A stretch of DNA of 64,000 nt from Nocardia otitidiscaviarum NBRC 14405 (GTDB taxonomy: Bacteria; Actinomycetota; Actinomycetes; Mycobacteriales; Mycobacteriaceae), in contig NZ_BAGD01000048.1 of the NCBI RefSeq assembly GCF_000308635.1, positions 37,859 to 101,858 on the forward strand. The letters run 5' to 3'. Position numbers and translations under genes: made by a program. Below the pieces are notes generated by a model that was not told the DNA's origin, made no database searches, and saw nothing but the letters and a program-made list of their open reading frames with translations. Positions 34,483-42,434 of the stretch are shown in pieces (the stretch's first letter is position 1; every line of letters begins with the position of its first letter).

Positions 34483-36069
34483 ATGGATCGGCGGGACGAG
34501 TCCATGGGCGATACGCGGCTGACGAGTATTCCCGCGCTCCTCGCGGACCGGGCACAACAGTTTCCGGACGTGCTCGCCATCGCCGGGCCCGAGGGCCGGA
34601 TGACCTACGCCGAACTGGCGGAGCATGCCCTCGAGGTGACGCGGGCGGCCATGGCGAGCGGGCTCGGACCCGGCGACCGGGTGGGGATCTGGGCTCCCAA
34701 TGGCGCGCGCTGGATCGTCACCGCGCTGGGACTGCTCGGAGCGGGTGCGGTGCTGGTGCCGATCAACACGCGGTTGACCGGAGTCGAGACGGCGGAGATC
34801 CTGGCGCGCGCCCGGGCGCGGGCGCTGTTCACCGTGCGCGGCTTCCTGGGCAACGACTATCCGCGGCTGCTGGCGGACTCGGGCCGGGTGCTGCCGACCC
34901 TGCGGCGGACGGTGGATATGAGCGCCGCCGGGGAATGGCGGGCGTTCCTCGAATCCGGCTCCGGAACACCGGCTCCCGCGGCCCGCGCGCGAGCGGCCAC
35001 CGTCGACGCGCACGCGATCTCCGACATCCTGTTCACCTCCGGCACCACCGGCGCGCCCAAGGGCGTGCTCGCCACCCACCGGCAGACCCTGGAGGTGTTC
35101 GACCGCTGGGCCGACGCGGTCACACTGCGGCACGGCGACCGCTGTCTGCTGGTCAATCCGTTCTCGCACACCTTCGGGTACAAGGCGGGCATCATCGCCT
35201 GCCTGCTGCGCGCCGCCACCATGATCCCGGTCCCCCGCTTCGACGCCGATGCGGTGCTCGATCTCATCGCGCGCGAACGCGTCACCATGCTCGCGGGCGC
35301 GCCCACCCTGTTCACCGACCTGCTGCGCCGCGACCGCACCGGCCGCGACCTGAGCTCGCTGCGGCTGGCCGGAACCGGCGGCGCGCCCGTTCCCACCGAA
35401 CTGGTCGAGCGCATTCGCTCCGAACTCGGTGTGCCGCACGTCTATACGGCCTACGGCCTCACCGAATCAATCGGCGTGATCACCGTCTGCCCGCCCGACG
35501 CACCCGCCGAACTGGCGGCGACCACGGTGGGAAAGGCCGTCATCGACACCGAGATTCGCCTGGTGGACCGCGACGGCGCACCCGTCGCGGCGAGCGTGCC
35601 GGGCGAGATCACCGTGCGCGGACCGAATGTCATGCGCGGCTACCTCGACGACCGGGAGGCCACCGCCGCCGCCATCGACACCGACGGCTGGCTGCACACC
35701 GGGGATGTCGGCACCCTGGACACGGACGGCTACCTGCGCATCACCGACCGCCTGAAGGATGTGTTCATCGTCGGCGGCTTCAACGCCTATCCCGCCGAGA
35801 TCGAGCGAACCCTGCTGGGACATCCTGGAATTCGCGATGTGGCGGTGGTCGGCATCCCGGACCCCCGCCTGGGCGAGGTGGGGCGGGCGGTGGTGGTGCC
35901 CACCGACCCGGCCACCGCCGATGCCGACGCCATCCTGGGGTGGGCACGCACCCGGCTGGCCGGATACAAGGTGCCGCGCGAGATCGCGTTCACCGACGCG
36001 CTGCCCCGCAATACCGGCGGCAAGGTGATGAAGAACCTGCTGCGCGCACCGGCCTCACGACCGGAGTGA
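34483..36069 (+). CDS. Acyl-CoA synthetase, FadD3-like
   Basis: This 528-residue ANL-superfamily ligase has the AMP-binding motif ILFTSGTTGAPKGVL, YGLTESIG, the hinge-region DGWLHTGDVG, RLKDVFIVGGFNAYP and the C-terminal catalytic lysine segment PRNTGGKVMK. It closely resembles mycobacterial FadD3, the HIP-CoA ligase that starts breakdown of steroid C/D rings (for example NPFSHTFGYKAGIIACL). The start is ATG 34483 after CAGGATGGG; ATG 34504 is an alternative. It is divergent from the PPDK-like gene across 230 bp in which I saw no clear operator. With Ksh/Hsa genes in the window, a steroid-derived acid is a likely substrate. The 3' end overlaps the ABC ATPase gene by 15 bp. Confidence 0.85.
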   Translation: MDRRDESMGDTRLTSIPALLADRAQQFPDVLAIAGPEGRMTYAELAEHALEVTRAAMASGLGPGDRVGIWAPNGARWIVTALGLLGAGAVLVPINTRLTGVETAEILARARARALFTVRGFLGNDYPRLLADSGRVLPTLRRTVDMSAAGEWRAFLESGSGTPAPAARARAATVDAHAISDILFTSGTTGAPKGVLATHRQTLEVFDRWADAVTLRHGDRCLLVNPFSHTFGYKAGIIACLLRAATMIPVPRFDADAVLDLIARERVTMLAGAPTLFTDLLRRDRTGRDLSSLRLAGTGGAPVPTELVERIRSELGVPHVYTAYGLTESIGVITVCPPDAPAELAATTVGKAVIDTEIRLVDRDGAPVAASVPGEITVRGPNVMRGYLDDREATAAAIDTDGWLHTGDVGTLDTDGYLRITDRLKDVFIVGGFNAYPAEIERTLLGHPGIRDVAVVGIPDPRLGEVGRAVVVPTDPATADADAILGWARTRLAGYKVPREIAFTDALPRNTGGKVMKNLLRAPASRPE

Positions 36070-36687
36070 TCCGGACTCGATGATCGCCACCCGCGTGCAG
36101 CAGGCGTCGAGCAGCTCCCCGTCGTGCGATACCACCAGCACCCCGATGCCGTCGGCGGCGGCGCGGTCCATGAGCAGCCGCACGATGGCCGCCGTGGTCG
36201 CCGCGTCCAGCATGGCCGTGGCCTCGTCACACAGCAGGTAGCGCGGCCGCTGCGCCAGGGCGCGCGCCACGCACGCGCGCTGCAACTGGCCGTCGCTGAC
36301 CTCGTGCGGGCGGCGCTCCAGCAGATCCGGTGTCAGCCCGACCGCCCCGGCGAGCGCGGTGACATCGGGGTCGCGTTCCCCGCGGATGCGGGCTGGTTCA
36401 CCGATGATCCGCGCGAGGGTGAAGCGCGGATCGGCAGCCGTGCGCGGAGATTGGAAGACGACGCCGACCGCACCCCGCGGAGCGCGCGCCAACGGTTGCC
36501 CGTCGAGGGTGACCACGCCGGAGCGCGGTGTCACCAGGCCCGCCAGGACGCGCACGAGAGTGGTTTTCCCGGAACCCGATACCCCCGCCAGGCCGACCAC
36601 CTCTCCTGGTGCGACGGCGAAGTCGACCGCGTCGAGCACGGTGTCAGCGCGCCGGTATCCCGCGCGCACCGCGGTGGCCGCCAGCAT
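36055..36687 (-). CDS. ABC importer ATPase (OppF/DppF/NikE-like)
   Basis: A compact 210-residue ATPase with Walker A GVSGSGKTT, Q-loop VVFQSPRT, a modified signature VSDGQLQRACVARAL (instead of LSGGQ), Walker B YLLCDEATAMLD and H-loop VVSHD. It is shorter than usual OppF proteins and lacks the C-terminal oligopeptide-transport extension, which is typical for NikE-type subunits. Its ATG overlaps the stop of the upstream ATPase gene by one base. Last gene of the five-gene importer operon. Confidence 0.87.
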   Translation of the reverse strand: MLAATAVRAGYRRADTVLDAVDFAVAPGEVVGLAGVSGSGKTTLVRVLAGLVTPRSGVVTLDGQPLARAPRGAVGVVFQSPRTAADPRFTLARIIGEPARIRGERDPDVTALAGAVGLTPDLLERRPHEVSDGQLQRACVARALAQRPRYLLCDEATAMLDAATTAAIVRLLMDRAAADGIGVLVVSHDGELLDACCTRVAIIESGSLRS

Positions 36688-37598
36688 CACCGGCTCCGTT
36701 CGCGCAGCAGGCGCGGTCCCCGCGCGATGAGGGTCGTCGGTCCACCGAGGTAGTGGCAGCGCTCGGCGGTCAGGTCGGTCAGCTCCGGGCTGGGATGCGG
36801 CAGCGGCCGCAGTCCGCGCGCGGGCAGCGCCGCCAGCAGATCCCGCGTGTACTCGTGCCACGGATCGTCGAGCAGTTCCGCGGCCGGTCCGGTCTCCAAC
36901 AGGTGGGAGGCGTACATGACCGCCAGGGTGTCGGCGATTCCGGTGCGGATGAGCGCGGCCAGATCGTGGGTGATGAGCAGGACCGCCGCACCGTGGTCGG
37001 CGCACTCGCGCAGCAGGCGCAGCACGTGGTCGGTGCGGTCGCGATCCAGTCCGGAGGTGGGTTCGTCGGCGACGATCGTCTCCGGATCACCGGCCAGTGC
37101 GGCGGCGACGGCGGCGCGCTGTGCCATACCGCCGGACAGTTCGTGCGGATAGCGGTCCAACGCCTCGATCGGGAAGCCGACGCGCTCGGCCAGGTCGGCG
37201 CAGCCGTGCGGGGAGCCGAGCCGGTCGAGCGTCTCGAGGAGCTGCGCGCCGACGGTGCGCACCGGGGTGAAATGCGTTGCCGGGGACTGCGGTACCAGTC
37301 CCACATGCCGACCCCGGTAGGGCTCGTCGGTGGTGCGCACATCGAGCTGCCGGTCTCCGGCCGGGACGCGGATGGTCCCGCCGATCTCGGCGTGCGGCGG
37401 CAGCAGACCCAGCACCGCGCCGGCGACCACCGATTTGCCGCAACCGGATTCGCCGACCAGGGCGGTCACCCGGCCGCGCGGGACGTCGAGCGTCACGTCG
37501 GTGGCCGCGTGCACGACGCGCCTTCGGGGCAGCGGGATGCGCACCGTGAGCGCCGCGATGGCGAGTCCGGCGCGCAGGGCGGGATCGACCAGGGTCAT
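36687..37598 (-). CDS. ABC importer ATPase (OppD/DppD/NikD-like)
   Basis: This 303-residue ATPase has Walker A GESGCGKS, Q-loop LVPQSP, signature LSGGMAQRAAV, Walker B TIVADEPTSGLD and H-loop LITHD. A C-terminal oligo_HPY-like tail contains CHYLGGPTT; its single Cys replaces the CxxxxxC clusters that often bind iron-sulfur in OppD proteins. ATGA overlaps join it both to the permease upstream and to the second ATPase downstream. Confidence 0.88.
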   Translation of the reverse strand: MTLVDPALRAGLAIAALTVRIPLPRRRVVHAATDVTLDVPRGRVTALVGESGCGKSVVAGAVLGLLPPHAEIGGTIRVPAGDRQLDVRTTDEPYRGRHVGLVPQSPATHFTPVRTVGAQLLETLDRLGSPHGCADLAERVGFPIEALDRYPHELSGGMAQRAAVAAALAGDPETIVADEPTSGLDRDRTDHVLRLLRECADHGAAVLLITHDLAALIRTGIADTLAVMYASHLLETGPAAELLDDPWHEYTRDLLAALPARGLRPLPHPSPELTDLTAERCHYLGGPTTLIARGPRLLRERSR

Positions 37599-38416
37599 GA
37601 CAGCAGCCTCGCGGGTTTCGGGGGAATGAGCCTGGCGCGCAGGGCCGATCCGGCGATCGCCACCGCCACCGTGGTGACGACCAGCACGCCGGCCGGGAAC
37701 GCCAGCGTCCACCAGCCGCCCAGCAGCAGTGAGGAGCGCGTCTCCTCCAGCAGGGTGCCCAGACTCGGCGCGTGCGGCGGCAGACCGAAACCCAGGAACG
37801 ACAGCGTGGATTCGTGCCACACCGCATGCGGTAGCAACAGCACCACCGCGATCAACGCCTGCGGCGCGACGGCGGGCAGCACATGCCGCAGCAGCAGATA
37901 TCCGGGTCCGGCACCGGCGAGCCGGGCGGCGGCGAGGTAGTCGTGCTCGCGCACGCTCAGTGTCTCCGCGCGCACCACGCGGGCGACCTGCACCCAGTGT
38001 GTGAGCGCGATGGACAGCACCACGGCGGGCACGCTGCCGCGGAACAGCGCCACGATGACGATGCCCAACAGCAGATGCGGCAGCGCGTTGGTGGTGTCGG
38101 CGACGCGCATGACCAGCCGGTCCACCCAGCCACCCGCCAGCGCGGACGCGGTGCCGACCAGGGTGCCGAGCACCGTGGCCAGCAGCGCCGAGGCCGCCGC
38201 CACCAGCAGTGAGACGCGGATGGCGGCGGCCACGCGCACGAACAGGTCACGTCCGGCGGCGTCGGTGCCGAACCAGTGCGCCCCCGACGGCGCCCGCCGC
38301 GCCGCGGCGAAATCGGTGAGCCGGTCGTCGATCCCGAACAGCCACGGCACCAGCAGCGCATAGGCCGCGACCGCGACGAGGACGGCGGCCGCGATGCGGA
38401 AACGTCGGTCAGCCAT
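37595..38416 (-). CDS. ABC importer permease (OppC/DppC/NikC-like)
   Basis: A 273-residue permease with an N-terminal TM (about residues 7-25), the extracytoplasmic GAHWFGTDAAGRDLFVR motif characteristic of DppC/OppC, five further hydrophobic segments and the EAA loop AARLAGAGPGYLLLRHVLP. The start is ATG 38414-38416, overlapping the upstream permease gene by 8 bp; a longer frame to 38446 is rejected. Confidence 0.88.
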   Translation of the reverse strand: MADRRFRIAAAVLVAVAAYALLVPWLFGIDDRLTDFAAARRAPSGAHWFGTDAAGRDLFVRVAAAIRVSLLVAAASALLATVLGTLVGTASALAGGWVDRLVMRVADTTNALPHLLLGIVIVALFRGSVPAVVLSIALTHWVQVARVVRAETLSVREHDYLAAARLAGAGPGYLLLRHVLPAVAPQALIAVVLLLPHAVWHESTLSFLGFGLPPHAPSLGTLLEETRSSLLLGGWWTLAFPAGVLVVTTVAVAIAGSALRARLIPPKPARLLS

Positions 38417-39416
38417 CGGCACGCACCCGCGGATCCAGTAGTACACAGGCGATGTCGGCGAGCAGCGAGCCGAGCATGACCGCGCCCGTGGTGCCCACGG
38501 TGAGCAGGGCGAGCAGCGGCATATCCAGATCGGTGGCCGAGTCGACGAACGCGCCCGCGATGCCCGGCCACGAGAAGATCTCCTCCACCAGCACCGCGCC
38601 CACCACGAGTTCGGGCAGCCGCGCCCCCAGGATGGTCACGAACGGAGCCAGGGACATGGGCAGGATGTGGCGGCGGGCGATGGTGGTCGCGTCCACGCCG
38701 CGCGCCATGGCTCCGGTGACGAAGTCCTCGCTCCGGTTGTGCGACACCGATTCCCGCACCGCCAGCAGCAGCCAGGGCAGCTGCGACAGCGCGAGCGCCG
38801 ACGCGGGCAGCACCAGATGCCGGAGCACCTGCGCCACATCGGGGTCGGCGCCGGCGTCGGTGAGTCCGGCGGGCGGCAGCCAGCCGGTGCCGACGGCGAA
38901 GATCCCGATGGCGGCCAGGGCCAGCACGAACGGCGGCAGCCCCTGCACCACCACGCAGGCGGTGCTGACCGCCCGGTCCACCAGGCCACCGCGCCGCATC
39001 CCGGTCCACACGCCGAGCGTCACCGCGATGAGAACGGCCATGGTGAGCGAGACACCGACCAGCAGCACGGTCCACGGAATGCGTTCGGCCACCACCTGAC
39101 TCACCGGCTGACCGTAACCTCGGGACATGCCCAGGTCACCGGTGAGCATCCGGCCGAACCAGCGGCCGAGCAGCTGGTACCAGGGGGTGTCGAGGCCCAA
39201 TTCCCGTGCCAGCAGCGCCTTGTCGGCTTCCGAGGTGGTCTCGTAGCGATTGCCCAGATAGCCCGCCAGCGGATCGAAGGGCGAGTACGCGGCCGCGGCG
39301 AAGAGTCCGGCCGCCACCGCCGCCAGCACCGGGATCAGCGTGAGCAGCCGGAAGCCGATCATCCGGGGCAGTCCTCGGTCCCGGAATCGGCTGCGCCGCG
39401 GCGTCACCGAGGTCAC
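38409..39416 (-). CDS. ABC importer permease (OppB/DppB/NikB-like)
   Basis: A 335-residue permease with about six TM segments, the periplasmic LGLDTPWYQLLGRWFGRML stretch typical of DppB, and the EAA loop GAMARGVDATTIARRHILP. I chose GTG 39414-39416 as start because it forms a GTGA overlap with the stop of the binding-protein gene, matching the coupling seen throughout the operon. ATG 39362 (MIGFRLL) is a good alternative giving 317 residues. Confidence 0.85.
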   Translation of the reverse strand: MTSVTPRRSRFRDRGLPRMIGFRLLTLIPVLAAVAAGLFAAAAYSPFDPLAGYLGNRYETTSEADKALLARELGLDTPWYQLLGRWFGRMLTGDLGMSRGYGQPVSQVVAERIPWTVLLVGVSLTMAVLIAVTLGVWTGMRRGGLVDRAVSTACVVVQGLPPFVLALAAIGIFAVGTGWLPPAGLTDAGADPDVAQVLRHLVLPASALALSQLPWLLLAVRESVSHNRSEDFVTGAMARGVDATTIARRHILPMSLAPFVTILGARLPELVVGAVLVEEIFSWPGIAGAFVDSATDLDMPLLALLTVGTTGAVMLGSLLADIACVLLDPRVRADG

Positions 39417-41020
39417 GGGCGTCGCGTCCAGGTGTGCAGGGACCACCAGGGTCCCCACGCGACGCCGTGCGTATGCGGTTCCAGCACGGGGCCCGACATC
39501 ACCCAGTTCGAATCCCTGGTCACGTAGGTGTGGTCGAGGAAGGCCAGGAACACATAGCTCGGGTCGGCGATGTAGGCGCTCTGCACGTCGCGGTACGCGG
39601 CGGCGCGGACGGCCGGATCGGTGCTGCGGCGGGCCCGATCGAGGGCGGCGTCGACGGCGGGATCGGCGTGGCGGCTGGCATTGTCGTAGACGCTGCCGAC
39701 GGCCGGGTCCAGGTAGGCCGAGTGCAGCGTCTTGTACGCCTGCGTATCCGGATCGTAGGGTTCGTCCCCGCCGCCGAGCAGAATGGCGTCGCGTTCCACC
39801 CGCGGCTCGATCCGATCCCAGGACAGCCCTTCCAGATCCACCTCGATGCCGATGCGGCGGGCATCGGAGGCGAACGCCTGCGCCAGATCGCGGCGCAGGG
39901 TGTCGGTGGACTTGTACATGACCGTGAACGCGGCCCGCTGACCTTCCAGCACGCGGATGCCGTCCGGTCCGGGCCGCCACCCGGCCGCGTCCAGCAGTGC
40001 CGCGGCTCGCTCCCGATCGAAGTCGAATGTCGCCGTGGGATTGTGGGCTTCGCCGTACACCTCGGGAATCGGCGTATAGGCGGGGCGGCCGTAGCCGCCG
40101 AGCACATTGTCGATGACGGCGCGGCGGTCCACCGCCAGATTGAGCGCCCTGCGAACGGCAGGGTCACCCGTCACCGGATGTCCCGAGGGCAGCGAGACGC
40201 CGCGCCAGTCGGCGGAGGTGTTGGCGGACACCGTCATTCCGGCGCGGTCGGCGAAGGTGCGGGCCAGCAGCGGTGGCAGCGTGGTGCCGTCGAGTTCACC
40301 GGCGGCCATGCGCTGCGCGCGGGTGTTGTCGTCGGGGACGTAGACCAGCGTGACCTTCCGCACCGCGGGCGGGCCGTCCCAGTAGTCCTCGTTCGCGACC
40401 AGCACCGCGCGCTCCGGGGTCAGTTCGGTCAGGCGGTACGGCCCGGTGCCGACGGGGGCGGTGTTGAGCGGGGATTCGGCGGCCGGGCCCGGGGTGGCGA
40501 CCGCCTCCGACGGCACGATGCCGATGAGCAGCTTGGTGGGGAACGCGGCGTAGGGGTAGCGCAGGGTGAAGCGCACGGTATCGGAGTCGACGGCGTCGAC
40601 GCGCTCGATCATCTCGTAGGAGGAGCGCACCTCGGAGGCGGAGGCGGGGTCGAGAATGGCGCGGTAGGTGGCCACCACATCGGCGGCGTCGAAATCCGTT
40701 CCGTCGCTGAACTTCACCCCCGGCCGCAGATCGACGGTCCACACCGTGGCGTCGGCGGCGGCGACCGGCGGCGCGACCGCCAGCGCCGGATCGAACTCCG
40801 GCAGGCCCGGGCCGCCGCGCAGCCGCAGCAGCCCGTCGTACATCTTGGCCTCACCCGCCGCGCCGTACCCGGCGATCGGGTTGTAGCCGCCGAGTTCGTA
40901 TCCGTCGGCGAGGACCAGCGACCCGTCGTCGGTGGTCGTCGGCGCACCGCACGCCGACAGCGCGGCGGTCAGTGCGAGCAGGACACCGGCGCTGCGCGAC
41001 GTCCGGGAGCCAATCCTCAT
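39413..41020 (-). CDS. Family-5 extracellular solute-binding lipoprotein
   Basis: This 535-residue lipoprotein has a signal peptide with lipobox LSAC (Cys24). The SBP_bac_5 fold shows VWTVDLRPGVKFSDG, TAPVGTGPYRLTEL, ALNLAVDRRAVIDNVLGG and ERAAALLDAAGW. It is the first gene of a complete five-gene importer (binding protein, two permeases, two ATPases). Family members bind oligopeptides, nickel, metallophores or glycosides. The divergent ArsR-type regulator hints at a metal or metallophore ligand, but no ligand can be deduced. A palindrome lies 14 bases upstream of the start. Confidence 0.88.
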   Translation of the reverse strand: MRIGSRTSRSAGVLLALTAALSACGAPTTTDDGSLVLADGYELGGYNPIAGYGAAGEAKMYDGLLRLRGGPGLPEFDPALAVAPPVAAADATVWTVDLRPGVKFSDGTDFDAADVVATYRAILDPASASEVRSSYEMIERVDAVDSDTVRFTLRYPYAAFPTKLLIGIVPSEAVATPGPAAESPLNTAPVGTGPYRLTELTPERAVLVANEDYWDGPPAVRKVTLVYVPDDNTRAQRMAAGELDGTTLPPLLARTFADRAGMTVSANTSADWRGVSLPSGHPVTGDPAVRRALNLAVDRRAVIDNVLGGYGRPAYTPIPEVYGEAHNPTATFDFDRERAAALLDAAGWRPGPDGIRVLEGQRAAFTVMYKSTDTLRRDLAQAFASDARRIGIEVDLEGLSWDRIEPRVERDAILLGGGDEPYDPDTQAYKTLHSAYLDPAVGSVYDNASRHADPAVDAALDRARRSTDPAVRAAAYRDVQSAYIADPSYVFLAFLDHTYVTRDSNWVMSGPVLEPHTHGVAWGPWWSLHTWTRRP

Positions 41021-41034
41021 CGAGAGCCTTTCAA

Positions 41035-41058
41035 CTGTTCACCTGTTCAGGTGAACAG
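41035..41058. promoter_or_regulatory. Palindromic ArsR-type operator
   Basis: The perfect 10-bp arms CTGTTCACCT (41035-41044) and AGGTGAACAG (41049-41058) flank GTTC. It lies in the 79-bp divergent region between the binding-protein gene and the ArsR gene. It fits the long inverted repeats bound by ArsR/SmtB dimers, and position makes control of both directions likely. Confidence 0.75.
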
Positions 41059-41099
41059 ATAATAGGGCCTGGCGTTCCGACGCGACTACCGTGAGGGCC

Positions 41100-41435
41100 A
41101 TGGGAGAACCGCAGTCAACGAAGGGGTCACCGGTTCAGCGCGGACAACTGGCGCTGCGCGGCGTGGACATTCGCGCCTGGGCGCGCCGCTTCGACCTGCT
41201 CTCCGATCCCGGCCGCCTGGAGATCCTGCTCTGCCTGCACCGCTGCCCCGGCATCACGGTGGGCGAGCTCGCCGCCGCCACCGGCCGCACCGAGAACTCG
41301 ATCTCCCAGGCGCTGCGGGTGCTGCGGCACGAGAACTTCATCACCTCCACCCGCATGGGCCGCGCGGTCGCCAACCACCTCGACGATCCGATCATCCACG
41401 AGGTACTGCACAATATCGGCGCGACCCACGACTGA
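41100..41435 (+). CDS. ArsR/SmtB-family regulator
   Basis: This 111-residue winged-helix protein has FDLLSDPGRLEILLCLHRC, the recognition helix GRTENSISQALRVLR and a wing with TSTRMGRAVANHL. The final helix, DDPIIHEVLHNIGATHD, holds Asp and three His in positions reminiscent of the alpha-5 metal sites of NmtR-like Ni/Co sensors; two Cys occur in CLHRC. The start is ATG 41100 (GTG 41091 is possible). It is divergent from the importer operon over a palindrome. Metal sensing is inference; a non-metal ArsR is possible. Confidence 0.85.
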   Translation: MGEPQSTKGSPVQRGQLALRGVDIRAWARRFDLLSDPGRLEILLCLHRCPGITVGELAAATGRTENSISQALRVLRHENFITSTRMGRAVANHLDDPIIHEVLHNIGATHD

Positions 41436-41462
41436 GGCCGCCGCGCAGCTGCGCTACCCGTG

Positions 41463-42305
41463 TCAGCGGGCGGGCCAGACGTCTTTGAGCGACGTGGCGG
41501 CGTCGGCGGATTGGCGGACGCCGGATTCGAAGGCGGGAGTGAGGGCGGCGACGGCGAAGACGTCGGGCCCGAAGGCGGCGACGGCGGTGGCGTCGGGGAC
41601 GACCGAGATCTCGCGGGCGGAGCCGAGGTCGCGGTCGGCGCGGGTGCGGGGGAACATGTGCGCGAGGGGTTCGAGGATGACGACGACATCCGCGGGCAGG
41701 GCCAAGTCGGCGTTGACGGCGGAGCGCAGGCCCCCGTCGATGTAGGTGCGGCCGTCGATGGGGATGGGCGGGAGCACACCGGGAACCGATGTGGTGGCGG
41801 CGAGGGCCTCGGCCAGGGTCGCCGCGCCGCCGGGGGTCCAGGTGCGCAGGTCGCCGGAGTGGGCGTCGATGGCGGTGAGCACGATATCGCGGTCGGGCCA
41901 GTCGTCGATGCCGACCAGGGCGCGCATGCGCTCGATGTGCGCTCCGGGCGCACCGACGTCCGCCGCCATGGCCAGCGCGCCGATCTTGCGGCGGGCGTCC
42001 TTCGGGGCGATGCCGGGTTCGGTCATGGTCGCGAAGATCTCCCCCAGCCGCGCCGGATCCGCTCGCAGCGGCGGCGCGTCCGCGGGCGGCGGGGTCAGCA
42101 GGCGGATGGGGTCGGCACCGGCCGCGAGCACGGTGCCCACCACCGCACCCGCCGAGGTGCCCACGAACCGATCGGCCAGCCCCAGGTCGATACCCGCCGC
42201 ACGCAACCCGACCGCCAATCCGGCGAGCCACGAGATACCCACGGGTCCTCCCCCGCCCAGTACGAGTGCGATGCGAGATCCCTTGGGCGACACCGGTCCA
42301 GCCAT
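41463..42305 (-). CDS. Patatin-like phospholipase
   Basis: A 280-residue patatin with the oxyanion segment LVLGGGGPVG, nucleophile motif GTSAGA and the catalytic Asp in IDGGLRS. These serve as acyl hydrolases on lipids with a Ser-Asp dyad. No signal peptide is seen. The start is ATG 42303-42305; a longer frame to 42383 would run through the divergent promoter region. It is convergent with the ArsR gene and divergent from the molybdenum enzyme gene. Confidence 0.86.
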   Translation of the reverse strand: MAGPVSPKGSRIALVLGGGGPVGISWLAGLAVGLRAAGIDLGLADRFVGTSAGAVVGTVLAAGADPIRLLTPPPADAPPLRADPARLGEIFATMTEPGIAPKDARRKIGALAMAADVGAPGAHIERMRALVGIDDWPDRDIVLTAIDAHSGDLRTWTPGGAATLAEALAATTSVPGVLPPIPIDGRTYIDGGLRSAVNADLALPADVVVILEPLAHMFPRTRADRDLGSAREISVVPDATAVAAFGPDVFAVAALTPAFESGVRQSADAATSLKDVWPAR

Positions 42306-42360
42306 GGATCCCACGGTACCGAACAACCGCCGCCGACCGGGGCGTTTGCCCATCGCCCTT

Positions 42361-42378
42361 GTATACCGATCGTTATAC
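42361..42378. promoter_or_regulatory. Palindromic operator/promoter upstream of molybdopterin enzyme
   Basis: GTATACCGATCGTTATAC is an 18-bp palindrome with one mismatched pair, of the type bound by TetR regulators. It overlaps a -10-like TATACT (42374-42379) directed toward the forward gene at 42435. A bound repressor would block that promoter, and perhaps the divergent patatin promoter. No regulator gene is adjacent. Confidence 0.6.
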
Positions 42379-42434
42379 TGCAATCATGCGTCTACGAAGG
42401 AACGTTCTGTCCGTTCACCGAGGAGGAGACCGTC

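Noticed and set aside
41460..42434. Upstream extension of the molybdopterin enzyme frame (total 1147 residues)
   Set aside because: It is antisense to the patatin gene, low-complexity Gly/Asp-rich, and the AGGAGGAG site with ATG at 42435 precedes the true Fe-S N-terminus.
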